Assembly (NCBI RefSeq): GCF_001642475.1 | Contig: NW_019173985.1 | Span: 124,001-188,000, forward strand | Origin: Fonsecaea monophora | Lineage: Eukaryota > Ascomycota > Eurotiomycetes > Chaetothyriales > Herpotrichiellaceae | Reading direction: 5' to 3' | Length of the DNA stretch: 64,000 nucleotides | Shown: piece after piece, positions 10,400-20,839 of the stretch | Position numbering within the stretch: position 1 is the stretch's first letter | How the letters are laid out: each line of letters begins with the position of its first letter | The notes under the pieces: model-generated | Seen by the model: only the letters and a program-made list of their open reading frames with translations | Databases searched by the model: none | What the model was told of the DNA's origin: nothing | Translations under genes and position numbers: made by a program

Positions 10400-12868
10400 T
10401 CATCGGAAAATATCGTCAAAGGTCATCTTTCCAATTCGAAGATTGTCATTGCCCGATGTTGCAGCTTGATCTTCGGAGAGAAGATTGCTCTCATTATTGA
10501 TAACACCCATGAACCCATCCGATCCCATCAAGCGATCCGGATCATTGCAAAAAGCCTCGAAGGTGGTGTCATCCGGAAAGCCGAAGTCTTTAAGTCCCTG
10601 AGTCCTGTCATCAGTCCATCGAGTTGTATCGAGTTGAGCCATTTCGTGGAACAAGGCATCAATCTCATCGCCGTTAAAGCTTGGAGACGTTGACAACCCA
10701 GAAACTTTGGGGGTTTTCGTCATTGAATTTAGGCCAACGCTTGCCTCATTATTCTCTTCGGGCATGTCAACACTCATAGCACCGTAGTCCACATAATCCG
10801 CGGCAGTTGACGCATTCGGCTGTGGCACCTCGATTGCGTTTCCATACTGAGCCATGTCATGATATCGGAGGAGGGTCGGCTCGTGCTCAAAATCTTGCAG
10901 GCGACCCAGATCTCTGTGGCTGCTTGAAGCGGGCGCAATATTGGCGGATGCTGGTTGTGTTTGTAAGGCATTGTTGAACGGCAACACTGGAGCTGTGCTC
11001 AGAAGCCCGGTTGATCTCATGGGCGTACCACCATTCATGAAACATTCTGCTCCTGGCCAGATCAAGGCCAACCTCGACCGTACCAGGTTAGGCCTTTCCG
11101 GAACCAAGTGAGGACCATTAATAGGCGATGAAGAAGTATCGGTTTCTAGGTTGGCTAGGCAGTAAAGTGGGATCAACATGGATGGGATACCACATTTGTT
11201 GGGAAGATTCCACGAATGGTCAAATAACCTCAGAACTTCTGCGAGTTTCGACTTAAGCTCTGGCTGGTCCCCATTCCATTGAGAGTTGGCCGTTTGAAAG
11301 GCAAAATGACACGCGTGTAAAAGCATCTGATGTGGTGGGCGTCGTATAACATCCGAGAGAGTGAAGGGATACTTCTCGCCCAGCGAACGCAGCCGAGATA
11401 CAACGTGCTGTGTTGGTGTTATCATTGTTGCGTGGGAGACCTTTGTGCAGAACGCATCATTGGCAATCATACAGAGCTCAGTCAGTCGGTTGAAGCAGCT
11501 TGTCACGAACGCTGGCTCTCTCGACTCGGGGCCGTCATCACCAGCAACTGCCTTCCACGGTTCCCATTCTTCATGTCCGTCTTCTTCGAGGAACTGGGTA
11601 GAACTCAAATGACCACTCCGAAGATGTGGCGGCCTCTTTAGACAGATTGCGATGATGGTATCCAAGACAAAACAGCCTTGCAGAAGGGCCTGCCAGCTCC
11701 TATGTTTTGAATCGAGGATATGTCTCGAAGCGGTCGTGCCGTCATCTCTGTCAATTCTAGAGTCAGAATACAAGCCCCGCGGATTCTCGAACGGGACCAC
11801 CGCTTCCGGTCCCTTGGAGATCAGTAAAGCTCGTATAGCAGAGCCGACCAGCATCCACGCAGACGTCCAGTCGCCCATGCCGATATCAAGGAGGACCAAT
11901 AACAACAAAGCCTGAACATGGCCAAGTGAGAAAGGTCCACGCTCGGACGGTATCAGATTCCTTGCTAAAGAACGCAGCTCGGCAACGCTGGTTCCAGGTG
12001 TCGCAGCAGGCGTTGGCAGAAGATGCCCCGTCTGTTGCTGAGAGTAGGCCAAGATAGCCCATATGCAAGAAAGATCAGCATGGTCGAGAGGACGTCGTTT
12101 GTGAGGCATTGTGTGCTCGAAGAATTTCCGCAACGTAGCAGGCCTGTCCAGGATTGGAAACCAACAGTGGGTGAAAGTAAAATATTGATCCAAAAGACGT
12201 GAGGCCGAAGATGGCAGAGGGACTTCTTCCGGACGTGTGATCCCGAGTTTGCCCTCAGTCAGAGGATCTCCGAAGCCAGGTCCAGTCTCTTCTTCGTTCG
12301 GGATTTGTGCCATCTCAACGACCTTGAAATCTGATGTGAGCACATATTTATCGCCTCGGCTTCGATGGTGAAGAGGCTCTGCTGCTTCGTCTTCGCCGTC
12401 GTCTTCGATGTCGCGCTTGCGCTTTGGGTGGATTGAAGAGCTATGCTCGAGATGGGATAAGAGCTTCTCCAGCTCTGTAAGCACATTTGACTCTTTCCAT
12501 GTTGTGTGAAGGCCATCACCAAGTTTCTGATGGTTCCATATGCGCAACAGCTCTTGTTCGTTCCGACGCACTACCTGCTGAACCGCATCGTCTAGTCCGT
12601 GCACCTTTTGTAGCATGACAGCCCACAACTTCTCCAGGCCGCGCACATACCCCTCCTGAAGTCCTCTCCTCTTGGTCCCTGCCACGTATACGCACGATTG
12701 TCCGGCATTTGCACAGTTTGTGCAACTGGGCTGCTTCGCATCGCACTTGTCTTTGCGGGCTCGACAGCGGGTGCAGGCGCGTGAAACGCGGGCTCGTATT
12801 GGCTTTGAAGTGCCTTCTTCGTCGCTGGTTCGAGTCCGTCTCTCCGCGTCCGTGCTACGTGAGGCCAT
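10400..12868 (-). CDS. qutA: Zn(II)2Cys6 transcription factor, QutA/qa-1F-like quinate pathway activator
   Basis: Intronless protein of 822 aa starting at the ATG at 12868. The N-terminal binuclear zinc cluster has canonical spacing C-x2-C-x6-C-x6-C-x2-C-x6-C (C32, C35, C42, C49, C52, C59), followed by KRRGLQEGYVRGLEKLWAVM, which resembles the linker after the cluster in quinate activators. A His/Asp-rich middle region (LLDQYFTFTHCWFPILDRP onward) fits the fungal-specific transcription factor domain. The length is close to that of QutA and qa-1F (a little over 800 aa). The decisive context is the head-to-head QutR-like repressor gene, as known for activator and repressor in Neurospora. QutA-type proteins bind promoters of quinate catabolic genes in the nucleus, induce them, and are inhibited by the repressor. 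A different specificity is possible, since no catabolic genes adjoin. Confidence 0.8.
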   Translation of the reverse strand: MASRSTDAERRTRTSDEEGTSKPIRARVSRACTRCRARKDKCDAKQPSCTNCANAGQSCVYVAGTKRRGLQEGYVRGLEKLWAVMLQKVHGLDDAVQQVVRRNEQELLRIWNHQKLGDGLHTTWKESNVLTELEKLLSHLEHSSSIHPKRKRDIEDDGEDEAAEPLHHRSRGDKYVLTSDFKVVEMAQIPNEEETGPGFGDPLTEGKLGITRPEEVPLPSSASRLLDQYFTFTHCWFPILDRPATLRKFFEHTMPHKRRPLDHADLSCIWAILAYSQQQTGHLLPTPAATPGTSVAELRSLARNLIPSERGPFSLGHVQALLLLVLLDIGMGDWTSAWMLVGSAIRALLISKGPEAVVPFENPRGLYSDSRIDRDDGTTASRHILDSKHRSWQALLQGCFVLDTIIAICLKRPPHLRSGHLSSTQFLEEDGHEEWEPWKAVAGDDGPESREPAFVTSCFNRLTELCMIANDAFCTKVSHATMITPTQHVVSRLRSLGEKYPFTLSDVIRRPPHQMLLHACHFAFQTANSQWNGDQPELKSKLAEVLRLFDHSWNLPNKCGIPSMLIPLYCLANLETDTSSSPINGPHLVPERPNLVRSRLALIWPGAECFMNGGTPMRSTGLLSTAPVLPFNNALQTQPASANIAPASSSHRDLGRLQDFEHEPTLLRYHDMAQYGNAIEVPQPNASTAADYVDYGAMSVDMPEENNEASVGLNSMTKTPKVSGLSTSPSFNGDEIDALFHEMAQLDTTRWTDDRTQGLKDFGFPDDTTFEAFCNDPDRLMGSDGFMGVINNESNLLSEDQAATSGNDNLRIGKMTFDDIFR

Positions 12869-13357
12869 CACAAGGAGGAAGGGGTGCGACAGCCATGTTC
12901 AAGGAGAGGAGTGGCCTGTCGGAAGGGTTGGGTCGAGACACATCAGCATCAAGAACAAGCCGTCTCATGAGGGTATCGTGGCAGAGGTCATCACAATACT
13001 GTACTTGGTATGTACCGAGTAGAGCAGGTTAGCGATTGACGTTGATCGGATAGTGCACCCACCTGGGTGCCCACTAATTAAACTAAACTAAACATCTCAG
13101 TTGCTGGCGGGGTGGGAAGGAAGCCTGCGCCCACAAGCCTGCGCCCACTAATCCCTCTTCCACCACTCACCAACTCACCAAACTCACACCAGGGCAACCC
13201 AAATCTCCACTGGTAGCCTCGTCTTTCCGAACCATTATTTGATCCAGCATTCCTCTACGTCTTCGACAACGAGCTCCAACATGGCCAATGGTGTATCAGA
13301 ATGCACTCTTCATATAGACAGTCTCCAAATGAGATCGAGCACGGATGAACGGTCATC
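12869..13357. promoter_or_regulatory. Bidirectional promoter between the qutA-like and qutR-like genes, with repeats
   Basis: A 489-bp shared upstream region. It contains a 16-bp inverted repeat GCACCCA-CC-TGGGTGC (13055-13070), a triple TAAAC pentamer (13079-13093), an exact tandem 14-mer AAGCCTGCGCCCAC (13121-13134 and 13135-13148), and a GCCCACTAAT element present twice (13069-13078 and 13143-13152). A half-match to the known quinate activator site (GGATA, 13048-13052) is present, but not the full 16-bp palindrome. The regulatory role is inferred from position and repetition. Confidence 0.6.
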
Positions 13358-15997
13358 ATGGTATCCCAAAGCAGAGCTGGCGAGCTTGCACCGGATCGAC
13401 TTAGTGAACCTTCACTCCACAGTCCTTTTCAGCCTTTAGTGTCTGGCAGAGCCTCACCACTTCTACCCGTTGATCAGACGGCAGCAGCCCGGCATCCGTC
13501 AGTGGCTGCTCAGAACGAACCTACCTTGCAACAAACTTCAAATCACTCTTTGAAGACGCCGGTTCCAGATGGCTCAACCGCCAGCCGCCTCTTCCACCCA
13601 GAAGCTTCTCTCGTCTTGGTTGGGATCAGGGCATCTGGAAAGCGATCTCTGGGTTTAATTGCAGCCACCGCTCTCGGGCGACGATTCGTGACTGAAGACC
13701 ACTATTTCCAGACCGTCAATGGTATGTCGAGACAAGACTATCTCAAAATCCATGGCAGTGAGCAGTTCCATCGACAAGACATCGAGACTTCGAAGCGCAT
13801 GCTGGAGGACAACAGATTTCGATGTGTAATCGATTGCGGCCTCGGAAGTCTCACAAGTGGACTCCAAGAATATCTGAGACGGTACAGCCAGACAAACCCC
13901 GTTGTGTTCGTGTTAAGGGACATGGAACAGATCAAGGCAACTCTCAACCTAGACGATCGAGCTACTAAGCTGCTCGATCAGGGCAACGCGACTCATCGAA
14001 AATGCTCGAATTTCGACTTCTACAACCTCGAAGATGATTCCATGAATGGGTCTGCGGATGTGGACATGGCAGCAGACCGCGCGTCGCCAAACTACTCCTT
14101 CAAACTCAGAAATGCTCAAGCCGATTTTTCATCGTTTGTTCGATTCATTACCGGTTGTTCCTTGCCAGATCCGACTGTGCTATCCCCGTTCTCGCTGGAC
14201 GGACCGGTGGAATCGCGGACCTATTCCCATGCACTGCTCATAAAATCCTCAGACTTCGCTGAGGGACGAGTGGACTTTGGCGCTCTGGAAGCTGCTGGCG
14301 ATGTATTGGAGATCTTTGTTGACCAGTGGCAGTCAGACACCCCGAGGATGCTAAGCAAGATGGTGGCGACCGCTAGGAGAGCCTTGACCGTCCCTATTCT
14401 TCTGTCTGCCAGTCGTGGACTTTCCGCATCCCACACGACGGAGATCTATGTGGCAGTTCTATTGCAGGGACTTCGACTCGGAGTTCAGTACATCTCTATA
14501 GATCTCGACCTAGACCCCAGCCACATAGACCATCTCGGACTCGTCAAGGGCCATACCAAGCTGATCGGCAACTATAGCTACTACTCCTCCAAGGACAAGA
14601 ATTGGACGGATCCAAATTTGCAAAATGTGTACACCAGGGCGCGCGACTTCAAGTTTGATATGGTTCGAATTCTCGAAGTTCCGACGTCACGCCAGGAGAA
14701 TGATGCGGCGATTTGGTTTGCTGAACAATTGAAACAACTTCCCGGGCCTCGACTTGTTACAATAATCTACAACGTCGGATTTCTGGGTCGAACTTCTCAA
14801 ATCTTGAACCCTGTGTTGACAGCCGTTACTCACCCGAGTCTTCCCAATGCCGAAACGCAACCCTTCTGGCCTCAACTATCCTCCAAACAGATCATCAGCG
14901 CTCTGTTTGACAGCTTTGTCTTCGACCCTCTTCAATTCTATGTTGTTGGAGCCAACGTCTTGGGATCTTTGTCGCCAGCAATGCACAATGCAGGCTACAG
15001 CTTACTTGGCTTGAAACATCGGTATAGCACCAAAACCATCATGACTCGGGCGGATATTGATTTGCTTGCGAAGGATGACGCTTTGGGTGGTTTGAGTGTG
15101 GTGCAGCCATACAAGGTCAAGCTACTTCCTCACATGCATGCACTGAGCGGGCACGCCAAAGCCATAGGGGCGCTCAACACCCTAATTCCTCTCCGGCAAC
15201 AACCCGAAGGGCCTCAAGGGGTTATACCATCGCTAGACATACAGGCCCAGCTGAGAAATCGTGCGGGCAGAATCGTTGGTTGGTTTGGGGATAACACTGA
15301 TTTTATCAGCATAATGATCTGTGTCAGCAGAAGCCTGTCTCCACGCAATGCCATCCAGCCAAAGACCACCTGCTTGATCATTGGCGCCGGAGGGATGGCG
15401 AGAGCTGCCGTTTATGCTATGCTGCAATTGGGCTGCAAGCACATATTTGTATACAACAGGACTGTCTCCAACACACAAGCTTTGGCTCGCCACTTTAACG
15501 ACTGGACCCGGTCCCAGATGGACAGGGTCACCTCACCAACTGCCCCAGAGCCAGTACAAGTCGTTGAACACATCACCGACCCTTGGCCGACAGGATTTGC
15601 GCCTCCAACGATCGTGGTGTCGTGTGTCACTCAGGAGGTCCTGGACGGGAAACCAGGCGCTAACTTTGAGATGCCAGAGCAGTGGCTGACGTCGCCCAGT
15701 GGCGGAGTCGTCGTCGAAATGGCTTACATGACAAGGGAGACGCCACTGACGAAGCAAATCAAGCGATTTCGAGATTCGACCCAGAGACCCTGGGTCCTGG
15801 TCGACGGCATCGAAGCCCTGATCGAGCAAGCCGTCGGCCAGTTTGAATTGATGACCGGGCGGAAAGCGCCTAAGCGGTGCATGGCGGAGGCCGCTAGAGC
15901 CGCTATTCGCAATAATGCAGCGACATATCGCTATGGTGAGGAGGGGGGGGACGAGGAGGAAATGGAAATGGAACTGGAAGAAGAAGAAGAAAATTGA
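13358..15997 (+). CDS. qutR: Quinate pathway repressor QutR/qa-1S-like, built from shikimate-pathway enzyme domains
   Basis: Intronless, 879 aa. Domains run in the order of the last three AROM domains: a shikimate-kinase-like P-loop domain (about 80-260), a type I dehydroquinase-like domain (about 285-510) and a shikimate-dehydrogenase-like domain (about 520-860). This is the known make-up of QutR/qa-1S repressors, which sense pathway intermediates and block the activator. Active-site decay is visible: the P-loop reads GIRASGKRS (Arg96 where Ser/Thr normally follows GK), and the dehydroquinase Schiff-base Lys is replaced (DMVRIL, Arg437) as is the catalytic His (GNYSYYSS). The dehydrogenase part still shows SLSPAMHN, PYK (Lys586), GDNTDF (Asp648) and a nucleotide loop IIGAGGMARAA. 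The tail is strongly acidic. Residues before 80 are not conserved, so the exact start is uncertain. Confidence 0.88.
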   Translation: MVSQSRAGELAPDRLSEPSLHSPFQPLVSGRASPLLPVDQTAAARHPSVAAQNEPTLQQTSNHSLKTPVPDGSTASRLFHPEASLVLVGIRASGKRSLGLIAATALGRRFVTEDHYFQTVNGMSRQDYLKIHGSEQFHRQDIETSKRMLEDNRFRCVIDCGLGSLTSGLQEYLRRYSQTNPVVFVLRDMEQIKATLNLDDRATKLLDQGNATHRKCSNFDFYNLEDDSMNGSADVDMAADRASPNYSFKLRNAQADFSSFVRFITGCSLPDPTVLSPFSLDGPVESRTYSHALLIKSSDFAEGRVDFGALEAAGDVLEIFVDQWQSDTPRMLSKMVATARRALTVPILLSASRGLSASHTTEIYVAVLLQGLRLGVQYISIDLDLDPSHIDHLGLVKGHTKLIGNYSYYSSKDKNWTDPNLQNVYTRARDFKFDMVRILEVPTSRQENDAAIWFAEQLKQLPGPRLVTIIYNVGFLGRTSQILNPVLTAVTHPSLPNAETQPFWPQLSSKQIISALFDSFVFDPLQFYVVGANVLGSLSPAMHNAGYSLLGLKHRYSTKTIMTRADIDLLAKDDALGGLSVVQPYKVKLLPHMHALSGHAKAIGALNTLIPLRQQPEGPQGVIPSLDIQAQLRNRAGRIVGWFGDNTDFISIMICVSRSLSPRNAIQPKTTCLIIGAGGMARAAVYAMLQLGCKHIFVYNRTVSNTQALARHFNDWTRSQMDRVTSPTAPEPVQVVEHITDPWPTGFAPPTIVVSCVTQEVLDGKPGANFEMPEQWLTSPSGGVVVEMAYMTRETPLTKQIKRFRDSTQRPWVLVDGIEALIEQAVGQFELMTGRKAPKRCMAEAARAAIRNNAATYRYGEEGGDEEEMEMELEEEEEN

Positions 15998-16539
15998 GGT
16001 TGACTATACCGAGTACATCTACGTGAATACACATGTCGACACGAGATACTCAGCACCGGCATCCATATCACCAGGACAGGACCGGAAGGGGAGACAAGCC
16101 ATCGGCAATGCCATTTGAAATGGCAACGGCAAGGCCAAGGCAAAGGAAAGGAACAAAAAGATGGCCTAAGATATGAAATATATATACAAATCTTTTATTC
16201 CACGTCTCATGTTCTCTGTCTCTCTCTCCTCTCCCTCCATCGAGACTTCTGGCGTGATTTGGAAAAAGAGACGCCGCATGCGCTTGAAAGTTGAACGAGT
16301 CACTCAGCCTTCTTCTTCGACTTGTTATGCTCCCACCACTCAGTGATCAAGATTAAGATCAAGATCCAGATCAACCTCGACTCTCCCTGCCATCACGATC
16401 ACGATCGGAACCTTGTCCAATTTGCAACCCTTCCTCTTTCCTCTTTCGAGACACAGATCAGTCTGACTGACTACTGACTGACTGACTGACTGACTGACCA
16501 CCTCTAACCCCCAGCATATCATTTTCAAAAAAAAAGAGT
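15998..16539. other. Convergent intergenic region with simple repeats
   Basis: Shared 3' region of the qutR-like gene and the complex I gene. It contains CT-rich stretches (about 16200-16240), GATCAAGAT-like direct repeats (about 16345-16372), a double CACGAT (about 16395-16406) and a TGAC tetramer tract. No coding sequence was recognised. Confidence 0.6.
16463..16499. repeat. (CTGA)n tetranucleotide microsatellite
   Basis: About nine CTGA units with one interruption (CTGACTGACTA then CTGACTGACTGA...), read directly just downstream of the complex I stop codon. Confidence 0.9.
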
Positions 16540-18223
16540 TTATTGTCCCGGTGCGATGAGCAGACCCTTCTTGGACGAGTCGGGCTCCCATCCACCAGCT
16601 AGCGACTCGCCACCGGCGACCTGCGAGTACTCTTTAATGCGGGCTTCGAGCTGGGGCCGGAAATGGCGGATGAGACCTTGGATAGGCCACGCGAAGGCCT
16701 CGCCCAGGGCTGTAAAACACAGTGATTAGATTAGCATCCGTATTCTTATCCAGGTCCGTGACCGTGTCCATTAGAGGAGTAATAAAGAGGAAAAGGCTTA
16801 CCGCAAATACTGTGTCCCTCGACTTGCTTGGTGAGTTCTTGGATCATGTCAATCTCTCTCGCTCTGGCCTGACCCTTTTCGAATCTCTCCATAATCTTCG
16901 CGGTCCACGCGCTGCCCTCTCGACAGGGGGTACACTGGCCGCAACTCTCGTGCTTGTAAAATGCGCTCAGTCTGGCAATCATCCTCACCACGTCGGCAGA
17001 CTTATCCATGACAATCACCGCCGCAGTGCCCAGACCGGATTGGCTGTCCTTCAACGCATCAAAGTCCATCAATTGATCGTCACAGACGTGCTTAGGTAGA
17101 ATGGGTGTCGACGAGCCACCAGGGATGATGGCTTGCAAGTTATCCCAGCCGCCGCGAACACCGCCGCAGTGCTTCTCAATCAATTCCCGGAGAGGAATAG
17201 ACATCTCTTCCTCAACGGTGCAAGGATTGTTGACGTGTCCAGATATACAAAACAGCTTAGTGCCCTGGTTACGCTCGCGACCAAAGCCGGCAAACCATTT
17301 CGCACCCCGTCGAGCGATGGTGGGGCAAACTGACACCGTTTCGACGTTTGTGACGGTAGAAGGACATCCGAAAAGACCGACGGCTGCAGGGAAGGGCGGC
17401 TTGAGACGAGGCTTTCCGGCTTTTCCTTCAAGCGATTCGATGAGCGAAGTCTCCTCTCCGCATACATATGCTCCCATGCCTCGGTGCAGGTAGACATCAA
17501 AGTCGTATCCTGACCCGCAGGCATTCTTGCCAATCAACCCTTCTTTGTATGCCTCTTGAATAGCGCGCTGGAGAACAGTGGCCTCGTGATAGAATTCGCC
17601 TCGGATGTAAATGTACGCTGCGGTGGCGTTCATGGCGCGACCAACCACCAAGCACCCCTCGACGAGTTTGTGCGGATCTTTGCGCATGATTTCTCGATCT
17701 TTGCAAGTCCCCGGTTCACCCTCGTCAGCGTTGACGACCAGGTACCGGGGTTTCTTGTCGTTTTCCCAACCCTTGAAGTTCATAAACGACTATCATTCAT
17801 GCCCTCGGTTAGCAGTCCATCTGCGCATATCACTGTTCTGGGGCCGAAGAGCCTTACAAATTTCAGCCCGCTGGGAAATCCCGCACCACCTCTCCCTCTC
17901 AGACCCGAAGCTTTGATCTCATTGATCAACCAATCGTGGCCCTTGAGCAGGATCTCCTTGGTCTTGTACCAGTCGCCATATTTCATGGCGCTCTTCAAGT
18001 CCGTGCCATGGTGGCCGTAGAGGTTCTGAAATATCCTGTCTTGGTCCTTCAGACCGCCGTAGCGTCTCTGCTGGGGTTGTCCTTCTTGAACGGTGGCGTA
18101 GGTTCGGCGGGAATGGAGGGTGGAGGAGCTGGCGGCGGCGGCGATTGACGAGTTGGCTGACCGTGAAGCGGTGTTGGACGCCGCGCGGGCCACGTTTCGG
18201 GCGGCTGACGACCGGACGATCAT
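16540..18223 (-). CDS. nuo51: NADH:ubiquinone oxidoreductase 51 kDa flavoprotein subunit (NDUFV1/NuoF)
   Basis: Three exons (18223-17858, 17789-16802, 16709-16540) encode 507 aa. Introns 17790-17857 and 16710-16801 restore SGLKFSFMNF and HSICALGEAFAW across the junctions. The protein carries FMN and NADH to the first electron-transfer site of mitochondrial complex I. Visible signatures are GRGGAGFPSG, the flavin/NADH region VVNADEGEPGTCKDRE, GMGAYVCGEETSLIES, and the 4Fe-4S motif SCGQCTPCREGSAW, with the fourth Cys in HSIC. The first 45 residues are rich in Arg, Ala and Ser with no acids, a typical mitochondrial presequence. Length matches the family (about 490-500 aa). The ATG at 18223 is chosen because the frame upstream has only a non-ATG start. 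It is convergent with the qutR-like gene. Confidence 0.97.
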
Positions 18224-18654
18224 TTTGGGGAGGATGTGAGGACGACGATACACTCCAACGAGTGTGCGGCGGGAAGGGGGAAGGGAGGAGGCGAGGACGT
18301 CGGAGGTGGAGAGTTAGAGTGCGTCAACTACGAAATCAATGTTGAAGTCTTCGATATTGAGCTCCGCTGATTGGTCGGAAGCTTTCCTCGTCATAGATGC
18401 CTCTGGTGCGGCAATACTTCGGCTTTATACAAATACAGCCTTGCGCAGCCGCGCCCTCCCACCTTGACAGCAAGTACTACGAGTATCTCAGCTATGGAAT
18501 GTCTCGTTCGTGAAAAGGTCGTAATCATCAAAAATGCCAAAGTCTTACCCGAGCTGCCTCTGCGCCATACAAGTGGCTCCCAAAGTGACAACGCAAGTGG
18601 CATTGTCGCAGACCTGCCCCGAACACATTGCTACCAGTACCATGCCAGAGGACC
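18224..18654. other. Intergenic region (promoter of complex I gene, 3' flank of SET gene)
   Basis: A 431-bp gap between two minus-strand genes. Nothing coding or repeated was recognised. Confidence 0.5.
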
Positions 18655-20839
18655 CTAGAACTGCTGCCAGTAAATCAAAAGCGATATGCCATCTCCGGCG
18701 CCCTTGAAATCTTCTTTTGCGAGATACGAGGGAACAATGACCTTCTCTTCTTCCATGACATTCCATCCCCAACATATCCCCTCTGGTTTCAGCCATCGTT
18801 TGACGCTCGACTCGACCGCTATGGTTGGAGACAAAGCAGCTCGTGCCGCGAGTAGGTCCATCAGCTCTGACGGGGGTTCCTCTCCAGGTGCCCAAGGTCC
18901 AGGACTCGGTACATACGCCCAAGAGTCACTGTCCGGAGGATACCATGTGGTCAGCTGTTTGACCCATTCGGTGATTCTGTGTGGGAATTTGACGCCGTGG
19001 GCATATTCGCTGTATAGCGCCGAAAGAGTGACTGCAAGTCCGCTTCTAGTTAAGCTCGTTGGGTTCGAAGCGCCAGATGACCCCGTACCATCGGCGTTGC
19101 TCTGAAGTTGTTGACTCAACGTAGCCAAACATCTTCGGACACATTCGGAATTAGGAATCATCTCGATCAGGCCATCCAGATTAAGAAGCTCAAAGGGGCG
19201 AGTGAGCCGGGCGTGTCTTTTGGTCAGGTGTCTCATATTCGCCAGGGCAGAACATGATACTTGGCCTTGCATCCTGGTCAACATTTGTTCGGCTTCTTCG
19301 ACCCCTTTGATGGCGCTTTTCAGCACAAAATTGCAGAGCGCCACGGCTGTTTCGACGATTTCCAGTTGACTGTCCCGATAAACCCGGGCGTTCTGTTGCA
19401 TTGCATTGGCGGGTTCCAGACCAGCAACGGTTCGTCGGGGATCAGTGGTTCTCAACCGTTCAGCACGAGCATTACATTCTCTCAGAAGTTGGCTCAAGGT
19501 CTCCAATATGATGCGGCGGTCCGGAAAGCGAGGCTTGTCTGCGAGACAGTAGCTCATCAACGACTGGTTTCTCGTCACCATGCTCTGCATTTCGCGGTCG
19601 TTGGCGCACAGAATGGAAATACTGTCCAACAAGTCAAACGAGAAGAGTGACGATTCCAGCGCGTGGGCTGACGTCGACTCAGGATGTTGGTGGTTGAATA
19701 AGAAACATCTCCTCTCAGGATCTGATCTGATGTCCTGTTTCCATGTCCGGCGGGCCACATCCAACGGCGATCCAGGCGGCGCTTTGATGCTGACGACAAG
19801 ATGATCGAACGGGTTGTTTTGGATCGTGAAGCCATACGCCAGAAGAAGACCCTCGTTGTCTCGGGGACCGTAGTTGTTGCAAAGCTCCTTCCCAGACTCG
19901 TAGGTCTCGAGGATCTGTAGCCCGACAAAATGGTACTGGGCTTGCCATTCGACCTGCGCGGCGGGTTTGTGATTGAGGAGGTCGAGGAGTGGAAGTAGCA
20001 CTGCGAAGCGGTCTCCAAAGAGCTTGACGAGGTCATAAGGCGTTGTTCGGCGATGGATGGTGGCGAGATCCGCGGGACGAGTAGCATCGAGCACCTGTGA
20101 GGTGAAGGAACGGCTCCCAAAAATGGTGGCCGCCCAACGGAAGCGAGGCCTAGGTCTTGTGTAAGTGAGAGCGGAGGAGGGAGAAGCAGTTCACGTCCAC
20201 GTACCATGTGTATGATTCATTCAGCGCATTGGGCCACCCTAGTTCCTTCAAATGGGCCAACCCTTTCAGGTACATGTCTTCCCATTTAGCAGCTTGCGTG
20301 GAGAATCCGCCTTTGAGGTTGGTCCCCTCCAGCCACGCCACATCGGCCTCCTCCTCGAATTGCATGGCGCTGATGTCCTCCACCGTGGGCAGTGTCGCAA
20401 TGTAGGGAGCCCACCAGGACTGCTCGCCAAGGACCAGTTGCTCCATCAGAAAAAAAGCCTGGAGAGACTCGGGTCTCCTGGACTGGGTGTCTAGGAAAGG
20501 CCCAGGAAAGCTCGTCCCATGATTTGAAAAGGGGTGGATGTCAAAGGCATTGAGCACTGACAAGGTGATGGGCATCGGGCAACTCGCAACTCGCGTTCCG
20601 CTCACGAGGGAATGCCCTTCAGCGACGACAGCATGGTATCCTTTGCGCGAGCTGAAGGCGATCTGAGCGTGCGGGTGCAAGTATCCATCGTTCTCGAGCA
20701 CCCAATCAACAAGGCGTTGATGGTTGCGAAAAATGTCTGTTTGTGCCGTGTCCTCATCGTTCATGCGCAGCGGAGGTGTAGAACTCTGGGGGATCTTGTC
20801 GATGACATCCTGGTTCAAGGTAGTCTCATCGGGCTCCAT
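18655..20839 (-). CDS. SET-domain protein lysine methyltransferase (SETD3/RuBisCO-LSMT-like class)
   Basis: Two exons (20839-20205 and 20149-18655) encode 709 aa. The acceptor at cctag (20150) is required, because the upstream acaag option would create a stop codon; the junction then reads SYTWPRFRWAATIFGSRSFTS. The SET domain is split type, as in the LSMT/SETD3/Rkm class: SSRKGYHAVVAEG near the start, the NH motif LLDLLNHKP, and NNYGPRDNEGLLLAYGF as the Tyr-containing end. The C-terminal part would be the helical substrate-binding region. These enzymes methylate lysines on ribosomal or other cytosolic proteins using S-adenosylmethionine; the target here is unknown. The start at 20839 is the first in-frame ATG; the frame upstream is open only through a TTG. 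It is divergent from the M20 gene. Confidence 0.85.

Noticed and set aside
12869..12871. Extra N-terminal residue of the QutA-like protein from a GTG
   Set aside because: Nuclear fungal genes start at ATG; the ATG at 12868 is used. The same reasoning set the starts of the HET, SET, complex I, HMG and biotin carboxylase genes.
13358..15997. Truncated AROM pentafunctional enzyme
   Set aside because: AROM begins with dehydroquinate synthase and EPSP synthase and is about twice as long; the loss of key catalytic residues and the adjacent activator gene fit QutR.
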